Below, in pieces: positions 1 through 5,547 of a stretch of 16,391 bases of DNA. The notes beneath the pieces were generated by a model. It was not told the origin of the DNA, searched no databases, and saw nothing but the letters and a program-made list of their open reading frames with translations. Both the position numbers and the translations under genes were made by a program. Each line of letters opens with the position of its first letter. Positions within the stretch are counted from its first letter, which is position 1. Source of the DNA: JBFLXR01 sp040757065 (GTDB lineage Bacteria; Pseudomonadota; Gammaproteobacteria; Burkholderiales; Gallionellaceae); NCBI GenBank assembly GCA_040757065.1, contig JBFLXR010000028.1, forward strand, positions 1-16,391. Direction: 5' to 3'.

Positions 1-2
1 GA

Positions 3-98
3 GTAATCGGCGACTGGATTATGTTCTACAACAATCGGCGACCGCATCAATCGCTGAAAATGAAAACGCCTGCTGAGGCTTATGCTTTAGCGGCTTGA
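3..98 (+). CDS. IS3-family transposase (OrfB), C-terminal end only
   Basis: An open frame enters from the left edge and stops at TGA 96-98. Its last 31 residues include FYNNRRPHQSL and then KTPAEAYALAA. The xYNxxRPHQ(S/A)L…TPAE pattern is the characteristic C-terminus of the IS3-family DDE (rve) integrase domain, lying just after the catalytic Glu region, which is outside the window. The enzyme cuts and joins the ends of its insertion sequence. Whether the full copy is intact cannot be judged. The family call is strong despite the short segment because this motif is highly characteristic. Confidence 0.85.
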   Translation, partial: VIGDWIMFYNNRRPHQSLKMKTPAEAYALAA

Positions 99-121
99 GT
101 TGAGCAGGTTCCGCTGGGTCA
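99..121. mobile_element. Possible right end of the IS3-family element
   Basis: Just past the transposase stop the sequence ends in CTGGGTCA (114-121). Read inward from 121 it starts TGACCCAG, which resembles IS3-family terminal repeats beginning TGA and ending CA. The matching left terminal repeat is outside the window, so the boundary is a guess. Confidence 0.3.
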
Positions 122-160
122 ATACATTGCGGCCTAGGGGCCGCATGCCTGGAGGTACTG

Positions 161-339
161 GGCGAGCCGCGCGCGTAGCGCGCGAGAACCCCCTTCAGAG
201 GGCTGCGCTGCCCGAGGCAGCTTGGTCCTGCTGCCGCATGACATTCGGCGTGGGCCTCATCCTGCGCATGCATGCGCCTCGCTCCTTTCGTCGCGACCAC
301 CGAAGGGGGTTCTCGCGCGCTGCGCTTGCTCGGCTCGCC
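161..339. repeat. Long imperfect inverted repeat in the GC-rich stretch
   Basis: The arm 161-196 and the arm 302-339 are reverse complements over most of their length. The reverse complement of the left arm starts with the same 20 bases as the right arm (302-321). Both then end in GGCTCGCC, with a few mismatches and a 2-nt length difference between. About 105 bp separate the arms. As RNA or extruded DNA this would form a long hairpin. Confidence 0.75.
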
Positions 340-605
340 GGGCTTCGCCCCCGCTGTGCGATCACCCGCTGGGGCGGGTTTGGTCAGACGTGCTGCGCAT
401 TCTGCCCATCGCTTGCGGCTCCCCCGCATCCCCGCTGTCGCAGGGACACTCGCCAAGATGCCGCCGTGCGGCTTGTCTCGTGCCGCTTTGCGGTGCATGG
501 CGTGTTCGTCGGTCGGCATCATACAAGCTGCTGCACAGCCATTCTATCCTGAGGGATAACCCTCTGGCCCCAAGCGGGATTGATATTTGAATGGTGAGGT
601 GAAAG

Positions 606-1613
606 ATGAAAATGAATGAATGCGTGGTTACGGGTGGAGTAGGTGGTTATAAGGATAAGCAGTCAGTTATGACGGATATCGACTACCCGGTGTCCACTAG
701 CGGGGCATCGGCGGCAGGGCAAGCGTCGAAGACGATCGTGCTGCCTCAGCATATTTCCGACTATTTTGATAATGTTCCGGACCGTAATATGGTGGCTGCC
801 CGGGCACGGGCAGCTATCGTCAATGCCGAAGCGGGTTCCTCGTTTACCAGGGCATATCACAAGCTGGACGCCGTCATTGAGCTGCTGAAAGTGGTTGGCG
901 CGACCACGGATGCCATCGCAACACGGCATCTGAATATACAGCGGAGCGGATTCATGAAGAAACTCGCCGCTGCGGGCGTGCTTGAGTGTGCCAGGCTGGA
1001 TTGTCCGCGGGCGATCTTGTATGGGCTCTCCCGTGCCACCTGTCAAATTCATGGTGTACCGTATATCAATCCAGCCAAATGTGCCGGTAATTTGGAACAT
1101 CGTCTAGATGTCCAGAGCGAGCTGATCATGCTACTGAGAGACCTGCCGGCGCATGGTTACGATGTTCAGTTATCGGCCACAAAAATTGAACCGGTATTCG
1201 GGCATCATGCCAAGCGTCCGGACGCATATTTTGTGCTGCCCAGTGGACGTGGCATCCGCCTGGAAATCGAAAATTCGCGGAAGTCTGGGATTGAGCTGGC
1301 GCGCATGGTGGCACACATTGGCGATGCGAATAACCGTGGGATATTGTTGGTCAGTTTCATGGCTGACAATGTGCTGAAGTTCTTGATCGGGCGACACGTC
1401 TTTCAGGCGATGCGCAAAGGAATTGTGCCCAGAATTGAATTTAATGAGTCGTTGCGTCGGCATGTCGCATTGGGTGAGCGGAGGGTAGGCCTAGATGACT
1501 TCCGGGGTGTCTATGTCAAAGTTCACGGGCAGCCGTGGACTTTGGACGAAAAACAAAATCTGCTCGAGCTGTATAAACGCTGGGCAATCCACCAGTCTAC
1601 AATGCAAAGTTGA
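606..1613 (+). CDS. Replication-relaxation / MobC-like mobilisation protein (putative)
   Basis: The product has 335 residues. The ATG at 606 is preceded by GAGGTGAAAG, a good ribosome binding site. Residues about 80-142 look like a winged helix: helix, TTDAIATRHLN, then MKKLAAAGVLE and a short wing ending YGLS. Residues about 160-245 look like a small nuclease-fold domain: H165 in LEHRLDVQSEL, then RPD at 204-206, then LEIENSRKSG with E220, E222 and K226. Winged helix followed by HxLxV and a D…ExE core is how I recognise Replic_Relax/MobC-type proteins, which act in plasmid nicking or mobilisation (MobC of CloDF13 is the known example). The fit is by eye and diverged. The first ~75 residues and the C-terminal 90 are not recognised. 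The GC-rich inverted-repeat region lies directly upstream and an IS end lies beyond it, consistent with a mobile-element context. A diverged regulator that has lost nuclease activity is the main alternative. Confidence 0.55.
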   Translation: MKMNECVVTGGVGGYKDKQSVMTDIDYPVSTSGASAAGQASKTIVLPQHISDYFDNVPDRNMVAARARAAIVNAEAGSSFTRAYHKLDAVIELLKVVGATTDAIATRHLNIQRSGFMKKLAAAGVLECARLDCPRAILYGLSRATCQIHGVPYINPAKCAGNLEHRLDVQSELIMLLRDLPAHGYDVQLSATKIEPVFGHHAKRPDAYFVLPSGRGIRLEIENSRKSGIELARMVAHIGDANNRGILLVSFMADNVLKFLIGRHVFQAMRKGIVPRIEFNESLRRHVALGERRVGLDDFRGVYVKVHGQPWTLDEKQNLLELYKRWAIHQSTMQS

Positions 1614-1639
1614 TTAAGGGGGGCGTTTGCCCCCTAATC
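1612..1639 (+). terminator. Hairpin at the end of the MobC-like gene
   Basis: GATTA-A-GGGGGGC, a GTTT loop and GCCCCCTAATC form a strong stem with small bulges, starting inside the stop codon. No clear T-run follows (ATCGATAAAATT), so it may be a weak or Rho-assisted terminator or an mRNA-stabilising hairpin. Confidence 0.5.
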
Positions 1640-1699
1640 ATCGATAAAATTCGCTAGGGTTCAGGTTTTCTGAGTTGGGAATGAGGACAATGTATGATG

Positions 1700-1957
1700 T
1701 TAATAGGTGACATATAGATTTCGGCCGCACTTTGCGCAGTCATGGAATTTGGCGTCACTTTTATATTTGCCATGAATGTACATACGACCGTAACCGCAGT
1801 ACACACAACGCACATTGCCTCTATCAGTCAAGGCTCCATCTTGTGCGATATATTCCTTGTATGACTTTCCTTCTTTAGCAAGATGTCCGTGGATCAATGC
1901 TGCTAAATACAAGAAAGCAATCACATATAATCCATAATACCCAAACTCATTACCCAT
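1700..1957 (-). CDS. Small membrane-anchored zinc-ribbon-like protein, unrecognised
   Basis: The product has 85 residues. The start is supported by AAAGGAGAA 8 nt upstream of ATG. Residues about 6-24 form one hydrophobic helix (YYGLYVIAFLYLAALIHG). A charged linker follows, then two Cys pairs, C51-x2-C54 (CVYCG) and C74-x2-C77 (CAKCG), about 19 residues apart, a classic zinc-ribbon spacing. The C-terminus is aromatic (LYVTY). I do not recognise a named family. A single N-terminal helix with a cytoplasmic or periplasmic metal-binding knuckle is the straightforward reading. It lies on the same strand as the secreted ankyrin-like gene, 138 bp downstream of it, in AT-rich DNA unlike the GC-rich left flank, consistent with cargo of the island. 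Function unknown. Confidence 0.7.
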   Translation of the reverse strand: MGNEFGYYGLYVIAFLYLAALIHGHLAKEGKSYKEYIAQDGALTDRGNVRCVYCGYGRMYIHGKYKSDAKFHDCAKCGRNLYVTY

Positions 1958-2095
1958 TTAAAATTCTCCTTTACCCCAGCTAACCTTACTCACTTTATTT
2001 GCCTATTCGACCTACCGAATAAACCGCGAAGCTTTAGGGTTATTGGGCACCAATGTAATTCGTGAAATTGACAATACCACTTCGAACAATTGCAC

Positions 2096-3079
2096 CTAAT
2101 TAACTTGATTGGCTTGCTGGTTCAAAATCCCAAGAATTTCGGAATCGCCTGTTTTTCTGGCAATGTCCAAAGCGGACTCACCCTTCTTATTGGTGGTTTT
2201 GGGGCTTACGGACTTCGCTTGCAAGAACAAGTCAACCACAATGGCATCCTTGCGTCGAACAGCATCATGAAACTGATCAAGGGAATAGTAGGTCAGACCC
2301 AATGATGTGAGTTGCTTACGCGCCTCTAAGGCTGGATTGGTTTGCGGGCTGGTCGTTACCGCAGGTGCCGATACAAGATGTTCTGATGTCGGTGTTGTGC
2401 CTGACTTTGATTCAGCCGTTTTCTTGTCATATGCGGCTAGGGCTGTCTTGACCTTTTCATCGTCTGGTCTGGTTACGTCGCCTGGAACTTCTCTAAGTTC
2501 GATCAATATATTGGGGGCTTTTTCACGAACTTTTGCGATGATTTCGTCAAAAGATTTTTTTGCATACTCGTTGTCGTTGCCTCGGGCGACTTTCTTGATT
2601 CCTCCCATCATCATGCCCATCAAACTGCCATTTGTGGATGAGCTCTGTTCAAATACGACAGCAAGTCGAATGCCCTTTTTGGAAACATACATGCAGCCAA
2701 AGAACCGATCATTGGTATTGCCAATAATTCCTGCGTTGGTCGTGCTGTTTGTCGAATATTGAACATATGCATCAGTCCCGCAGCTAAGCATATTTACAGC
2801 AGCAGGGCCAAAATTGATCGCTTTGTTTTGTGGTTCCCCAAGTTTTTCTGGTAGGTCAGTGGGAAGCAATCCAACTTGTTTGGCCGGATTGTAGCTTCTG
2901 GTCTTCATGGCCGCCTCAAGGGCATCCATCGAGTTTGAAATGTCAGTGGGGTCAGGATTGAAGAAATATATACGACTTACATTTGACTCATAAGTGGCTT
3001 GGGCCAACGTGGGAGCAAATAGTAGGGATGCTAAAAATATTGAACCGAATTTCATAGGTGTATTTCTAAATAAACTCAT
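2096..3079 (-). CDS. Secreted protein with C-terminal ankyrin-like repeats, unrecognised
   Basis: The product has 327 residues from ATG 3079, or 319 from an in-frame ATG at 3055. Neither start has a clear ribosome binding site. The shorter start gives a textbook Sec signal peptide: MKFG, a hydrophobic core, and cleavage after TLAQA near residue 28 of the long form. The mature N-terminal ~170 residues match nothing I know and contain only two cysteines, C100 and C129, which could form a disulfide. Residues 153-165 are Met/Gly-rich (LMGMMMGGIKKVA). Residues about 205-250 are a Ser/Thr/Pro/Lys-rich linker. Residues about 259-320 resemble ankyrin sequence: LDQFHDAVRRKDAIVVDLFL, then KKGESALDIARKTGDSEILGIL. 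Export to the periplasm with a protein-binding tail is inferred. It is transcribed away from the XRE regulator across a shared region full of inverted repeats, so it is a likely target of that regulator. Confidence 0.75.
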   Translation of the reverse strand: MSLFRNTPMKFGSIFLASLLFAPTLAQATYESNVSRIYFFNPDPTDISNSMDALEAAMKTRSYNPAKQVGLLPTDLPEKLGEPQNKAINFGPAAVNMLSCGTDAYVQYSTNSTTNAGIIGNTNDRFFGCMYVSKKGIRLAVVFEQSSSTNGSLMGMMMGGIKKVARGNDNEYAKKSFDEIIAKVREKAPNILIELREVPGDVTRPDDEKVKTALAAYDKKTAESKSGTTPTSEHLVSAPAVTTSPQTNPALEARKQLTSLGLTYYSLDQFHDAVRRKDAIVVDLFLQAKSVSPKTTNKKGESALDIARKTGDSEILGILNQQANQVN

Positions 3080-3093
3080 TGTGACAACATTAA

Positions 3094-3146
3094 TTGTTGA
3101 GTATCAACAAATATAATCATTCAACAAGTTGAGTTGGAAGTCAACT
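3094..3146. promoter_or_regulatory. Cluster of TTGA/TCAAC inverted repeats (candidate operators)
   Basis: Three dyads built from the same half-site lie side by side between the divergent genes. They are TTGTTGA-GTA-TCAACAA (3094-3110, perfect 7-bp arms), TCAAC-AA-GTTGA (3121-3132) and AGTTG-GAAGT-CAACT (3132-3146). This spacing and repetition is typical of operators for a dimeric HTH repressor. The natural candidate is the adjacent XRE protein, acting on its own promoter and that of the secreted protein. Promoter hexamers could not be placed with confidence. Confidence 0.6.
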
Positions 3147-3178
3147 ATATCTGTTGTTCTGCGAATGGGAATACAGAT

Positions 3179-3553
3179 ATGTCTATTACAAGGTCGGACG
3201 GCCAATCGAAGCGACTCGGCGCAATGCTCGGAGAGGCTATTGCGAGACGTAGAAAATCGTTCGGGTGGACTCAAGCCGAATTGGCGGAAAAAATTGGGGT
3301 GGATACTGAAACGGTATCCAGAATTGAGCGAGGTTCTAATTTACCCTCACTCGCAAGGCTTTCAAAAATCTCTGTTGAACTTGATGTTTCCTTAGGACAG
3401 CTTGTGGGTATGGCTTCCGAGAGGAAGGATGATTTCGCGATTCTGTTAGGAGAAAAATTTGCCATGCTATCCCCTGAGGAGCGTCAATTTGCATTTCGAA
3501 TGCTGAACGATTTATGCGATTTTCTGATCGAAGAAAAATTACCACCTAGATAG
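3179..3553 (+). CDS. XRE-family (Cro/CI-type) transcriptional regulator
   Basis: The product has 124 residues from ATG 3179, with GGGA about 8 nt upstream. An upstream TTG at 3134 would add 15 residues but lies inside the third inverted repeat and adds nothing domain-like, so I prefer 3179. Residues about 14-73 form an HTH_3 domain: LGEAIARRRKSFGWTQAELA, then EKIGVDTETVSRIERGSNLP (recognition helix), then LSKISVELDVSLGQLV. The remaining ~50 residues are a short helical tail, ending in LNDLCDFLIEEK, probably for dimerisation. It would bind DNA as a dimer, most likely at the inverted repeats just upstream, repressing itself and the divergent secreted-protein gene. It could also control the island's integrase module, as phage-like regulators do. 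No protease domain is present, so it is not a LexA/CI self-cleaving type. Confidence 0.88.
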   Translation: MSITRSDGQSKRLGAMLGEAIARRRKSFGWTQAELAEKIGVDTETVSRIERGSNLPSLARLSKISVELDVSLGQLVGMASERKDDFAILLGEKFAMLSPEERQFAFRMLNDLCDFLIEEKLPPR

Positions 3554-3752
3554 AACAGAATTTAGTGATTGAAAGGTCGTTCGATGTTCTGGTAAGTGTA
3601 GGTATCTAAAGTATAAAATATATACTCGGTCTTGAGGCGTTAAAGACTTGTGATGTTTTTCAAAAAATCATATATTCCTCACACAATAAAAAAATGAAGT
3701 ATCGGGAGTTCGTATCACCATTTTACATTTTGTAATGAATGGAGCTTTCGAT

Positions 3753-3848
3753 ATGGAAATTATTAACTCTCTGCAAATTTGCAATTCTGCACTTCGGCCT
3801 GTTCCCCCTGAATCCGATTCGGCATTGATCGTCGAAATCTATTCCTGA
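3753..3848 (+). CDS. Possible 31-residue peptide
   Basis: ATG 3753 follows AATGGAG with an 8-nt gap, a plausible ribosome binding site, and the frame stops at TGA 3846-3848. The peptide begins MEIINSLQICNSALRPVPP and shows no recognisable motif. It is immediately followed by a hairpin. Length and lack of similarity make this a weak call; it may be a chance frame or a leader peptide ahead of the integration genes. Confidence 0.25.
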   Translation: MEIINSLQICNSALRPVPPESDSALIVEIYS

Positions 3849-3849
3849 T

Positions 3850-3870
3850 TTACCCAGTATTTACTGGTAA
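3850..3870 (+). terminator. Short hairpin TTACC(C)AGTA…TACTGGTAA
   Basis: A 9-bp stem with one bulged base and a TT loop, directly after the small reading frame and followed by TTTCAT. It could be a weak terminator or an attenuator-like element ahead of the excisionase-like gene. The stem is AT-rich, so termination strength would be modest. Confidence 0.35.
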
Positions 3871-3908
3871 TTTCATCGTCTAGTTTCGGGCTGTCAATTA
3901 CGTTGATT

Positions 3909-4283
3909 ATGGATCGACAATTCCCATTTATTCTATTGCCAAGAGTATTGAGGGCAAAGGATGCGCCTTTTTACCTTGGTATGGACCGGAATCGGTTTAA
4001 CAAAGAGGTGAAGCCATATCTGGTTGCAATACCGATTGGGACGCAGGGAATCGGCTATGACCGATTTGACCTGGATGCATGGTTAGAGGATTATAAGCAA
4101 CGCAACGGCCAGCCCGGCGCACACTGCCAGAAAGGAGATGTGCAATGGGAAAAAGAATGTCGGGGTTATACCGCAGGCCGGACAGGCCAGGCGGTACGTG
4201 GCATATCGACAAAGTCGTCCGAGGAATCCGAATTTGCGAGAGTTGTGACACTTGCAATGAAGAAGAGGCGGAAAGGTACTTAG
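3909..4283 (+). CDS. AlpA/excisionase-like DNA-binding protein
   Basis: The product has 124 residues from ATG 3909; an in-frame TTG at 3903 would add two. The N-terminal half fits an AlpA/MerR-type winged helix: LPRVLRAKDAPFYLGMDRNRF, then VKPYLVAIPIGTQGIGYDRFDLDAWLEDYK, where the DRFDLDAWL helix is typical. Such proteins act as directionality factors or regulators for the neighbouring integrase. The C-terminal ~45 residues, including GISTKSSEESEFARVV, overlap the integrase gene by 139 nt in another frame. From memory, integrase-associated proteins of this kind often carry a similar Ser/Thr-rich tail, so I regard the long overlap as genuine rather than a lost stop codon. No strong ribosome binding site is visible. 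Confidence 0.65.
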   Translation: MDRQFPFILLPRVLRAKDAPFYLGMDRNRFNKEVKPYLVAIPIGTQGIGYDRFDLDAWLEDYKQRNGQPGAHCQKGDVQWEKECRGYTAGRTGQAVRGISTKSSEESEFARVVTLAMKKRRKGT

Positions 4284-5377
4284 TAAGACGTTTGGAAGAA
4301 ATCCGGCAGGCTTCAGTATATGGAGTTCGTCCGGATCGCACTTTCAGATTGGCTGCAACAAAATACCTTCAGGAGAATCTGCATAAGGCGTCTATCGTTA
4401 CTGACGGGCACCTATTGCAATCCTTGGATGTGTTTATCGGTGATTTGCCGTTAAGTAAGATTCATGATGGCACTTTAAGCGCTTATGTCCAAGCCAGAAA
4501 AAGGGATGGCATCAAGTCTAAGAGCATAAATAACGCCTTAGGAGTGGTGCGCAGAATATTGAATTTGGCTGCCCGACGTTGGCGTGATGAGTACGGCCTT
4601 ACATGGTTAGAAACGCCACCATTGCTGACCATGCTCTCTGAAAACGACGCACGTGCTCCGTATCCTTTATCGGTAGAGGAGCAAAGTGTACTTTTTCGGG
4701 AGTTGCCAAAGCATCTTGCTGAAATGGCTTTATTCGCTGTCAACACCGGCTTGCGTGAGCAGGAGGTATGTCATCTAAGTTGGGATTGGGAAATAGAAGT
4801 GCCGGAGTTGAAAACGACGGTATTTCTGATCCCATCAAATTTTGGAGGGCGTACTCAATGCTCCGGTGTCAAGAACGGTGAAGACAGGCTGGTCATTTTG
4901 AATGATGTGGCTAGGTCTATCGTTGAGACAAGACGAAATGCGCATCCTCGACGCGTCTTTACGTTTGGCGATGAACCGGTAAGCAGTATGAACAATTCTG
5001 CATGGCAGAAGGCACGCATTAGGGCTGCTATTAAGTTGTATGAAGCAACTGGTGGCGTTATGCCGGCTGAATTGTTGAAGCAAGGGCAGCGTGGATTATT
5101 AATCGGGAAGGAGTTGAAGGCATTTGTCGAGAGAGCAATGCCGGGGATTTCAACCGTCAGAGTGCATGATTTGAAGCACACATATGGCAGAAGATTGCGA
5201 GCTCTGGGGGTACCGCTTGAAACGCGCAAAGTGCTGTTGGGGCATAAGAATGGCGATATTACGTCGCATTATTCTGCTCCGGAGCTTGAGGAGTTAATTG
5301 AAGCATCAAATCGGGTTTGCGGGGGAGAGTCCCGCAAAAGTCCCGCAATAACTTTGCTGAAAAGAAAAGTCGCCTAG
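4145..5377 (+). CDS. Tyrosine recombinase (site-specific integrase)
   Basis: The product has 410 residues. AAAGGAG at 4131-4137 precedes ATG 4145 at ideal distance. Residues about 65-150 form the SAM-like core-binding domain (TFRLAATKYLQENLHKAS, then SLDVFIGDLPLSKI, then INNALGVVRRILNLA). Residues about 175-385 are the catalytic domain: R204 in NTGLREQE, K243 in the beta-hairpin, H341 and K344 in HDLKHTYGRRL, H367 in LLGHK and nucleophile Y376 in SHYS. The usual second catalytic Arg of HxxR is Lys here. It would recombine the element's attachment site with the 3' end of the adjacent tRNA-Arg gene, assisted by the upstream excisionase-like protein. The gene ends 34 bp from the tRNA 3' end and its stop codon lies inside a terminator hairpin. 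Length and layout match phage/island integrases, and no frameshift is seen. Confidence 0.95.
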   Translation: MGKRMSGLYRRPDRPGGTWHIDKVVRGIRICESCDTCNEEEAERYLVRRLEEIRQASVYGVRPDRTFRLAATKYLQENLHKASIVTDGHLLQSLDVFIGDLPLSKIHDGTLSAYVQARKRDGIKSKSINNALGVVRRILNLAARRWRDEYGLTWLETPPLLTMLSENDARAPYPLSVEEQSVLFRELPKHLAEMALFAVNTGLREQEVCHLSWDWEIEVPELKTTVFLIPSNFGGRTQCSGVKNGEDRLVILNDVARSIVETRRNAHPRRVFTFGDEPVSSMNNSAWQKARIRAAIKLYEATGGVMPAELLKQGQRGLLIGKELKAFVERAMPGISTVRVHDLKHTYGRRLRALGVPLETRKVLLGHKNGDITSHYSAPELEELIEASNRVCGGESRKSPAITLLKRKVA

Positions 5378-5396
5378 AGGGATGCTCTAAGCGACT
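5368..5396 (-). terminator. Terminator between tRNA-Arg and the integrase
   Basis: AGTCGCCTAGAG (5368-5379), a GGATG loop and CTCTAAGCGACT (5385-5396) pair over 12 positions with one mismatch. Read on the minus strand the hairpin is followed by TTTTCTTTTC, so it is a good intrinsic terminator for the tRNA-Arg transcript. On the plus strand it is followed by GTTCTTTAAGG and may also stop the integrase transcript. It overlaps the integrase stop codon (5375-5377). Confidence 0.7.
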
Positions 5397-5411
5397 GTTC
5401 TTTAAGGAAAA

Positions 5412-5488
5412 TGGCGCGCCCGAAGAGATTCGAACTCCTGACCCCTTGGTTCGTAGCCAAGTACTCTATCCAGCTGAGCTACGGGCGC
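5412..5488 (-). tRNA. tRNA-Arg (ACG), island insertion site
   Basis: The minus strand folds into a complete 77-nt tRNA with encoded CCA. The acceptor GCGCCCG (5482-5488) pairs with CGGGCGC (5416-5422). The D-arm is GCTCAGCTGGATAGAGT, the anticodon stem CTTGG/CCAAG encloses ACG (5452-5454 on the plus strand), and the T-arm contains GTTCGAATC. It reads arginine CGN codons after conversion of A34 to inosine. Its 3' end faces the integrase gene, the standard orientation for a tRNA used as attachment site, so the 3' half would be the shared attB/attL core. Confidence 0.95.
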
Positions 5489-5517
5489 TTGGTGTTGCCT
5501 AGGCAACGAAGGCGCGC

Positions 5518-5546
5518 ATTATAGCGAGCCTTCGCGCGGCTTGCAA
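5518..5546 (-). promoter_or_regulatory. Promoter of tRNA-Arg
   Basis: On the minus strand TTGCAA (5541-5546) and a perfect TATAAT (5518-5523) are separated by exactly 17 bp. They are followed by the GC-rich discriminator GCGCGC expected of stable-RNA promoters under growth-rate control. The start point would fall about 20-25 nt before the mature tRNA. The region also contains the palindrome GTTGCCTAGGCAAC (5494-5507). Confidence 0.75.
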
Positions 5547-5547
5547 G

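Larger units (their letters stand above)
99..605. other. GC-rich, hairpin-rich stretch without a credible gene
   Basis: About 500 bp of very GC-rich DNA lies between the transposase end and the next gene. Frames stay open on both strands for up to about 150 codons, but the predicted proteins are Arg/Ala/Pro/Cys-rich and no frame looks like a known domain, which fits stop-poor GC-rich non-coding DNA. It holds several inverted repeats: 128-145 (7-bp stem, TAGG loop), a long imperfect pair 161-196/302-339, a 14-bp palindrome GCGCATGCATGCGC at 264-277, 364-379 (ACCCGC/GCGGGT) and 548-567 (GAGGG ATAA CCCTC core). It could be a remnant of a mobile element, a regulatory leader or a transfer-origin region; the sequence alone does not decide. 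Confidence 0.5.
3554..3908. other. AT-rich intergenic region between regulator and integration genes
   Basis: About 350 bp of AT-rich DNA. It holds a small dyad GTATAAAATATATAC (3611-3625), a possible 31-codon reading frame at 3753-3848 and a short hairpin at 3850-3870. Promoters for the excisionase-like gene probably lie here, but I cannot place a convincing -35/-10 pair. No other gene is seen. Confidence 0.5.

Noticed and set aside
19..552. Overlapping open frames of 120-167 codons on both strands in the GC-rich region
   Set aside because: They overlap each other and the transposase end, have skewed Arg/Ala/Pro/Cys composition and no domain; high GC makes stops rare.
2004..2021. TATTCG-ACCTAC-CGAATA hairpin between the two cargo genes as a terminator
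   Set aside because: Only a 6-bp AT-rich stem and no T-run on either strand.
2307..2762. 151-codon frame antisense to the secreted ankyrin-like gene
   Set aside because: The opposite strand has a signal peptide and ankyrin-like sequence, so this is a shadow.
3611..3625. GTATAAAATATATAC dyad as an operator
   Set aside because: Short AT-rich arms of 5 bp occur by chance in this AT-rich spacer and it does not match the TTGA/TCAAC half-site.
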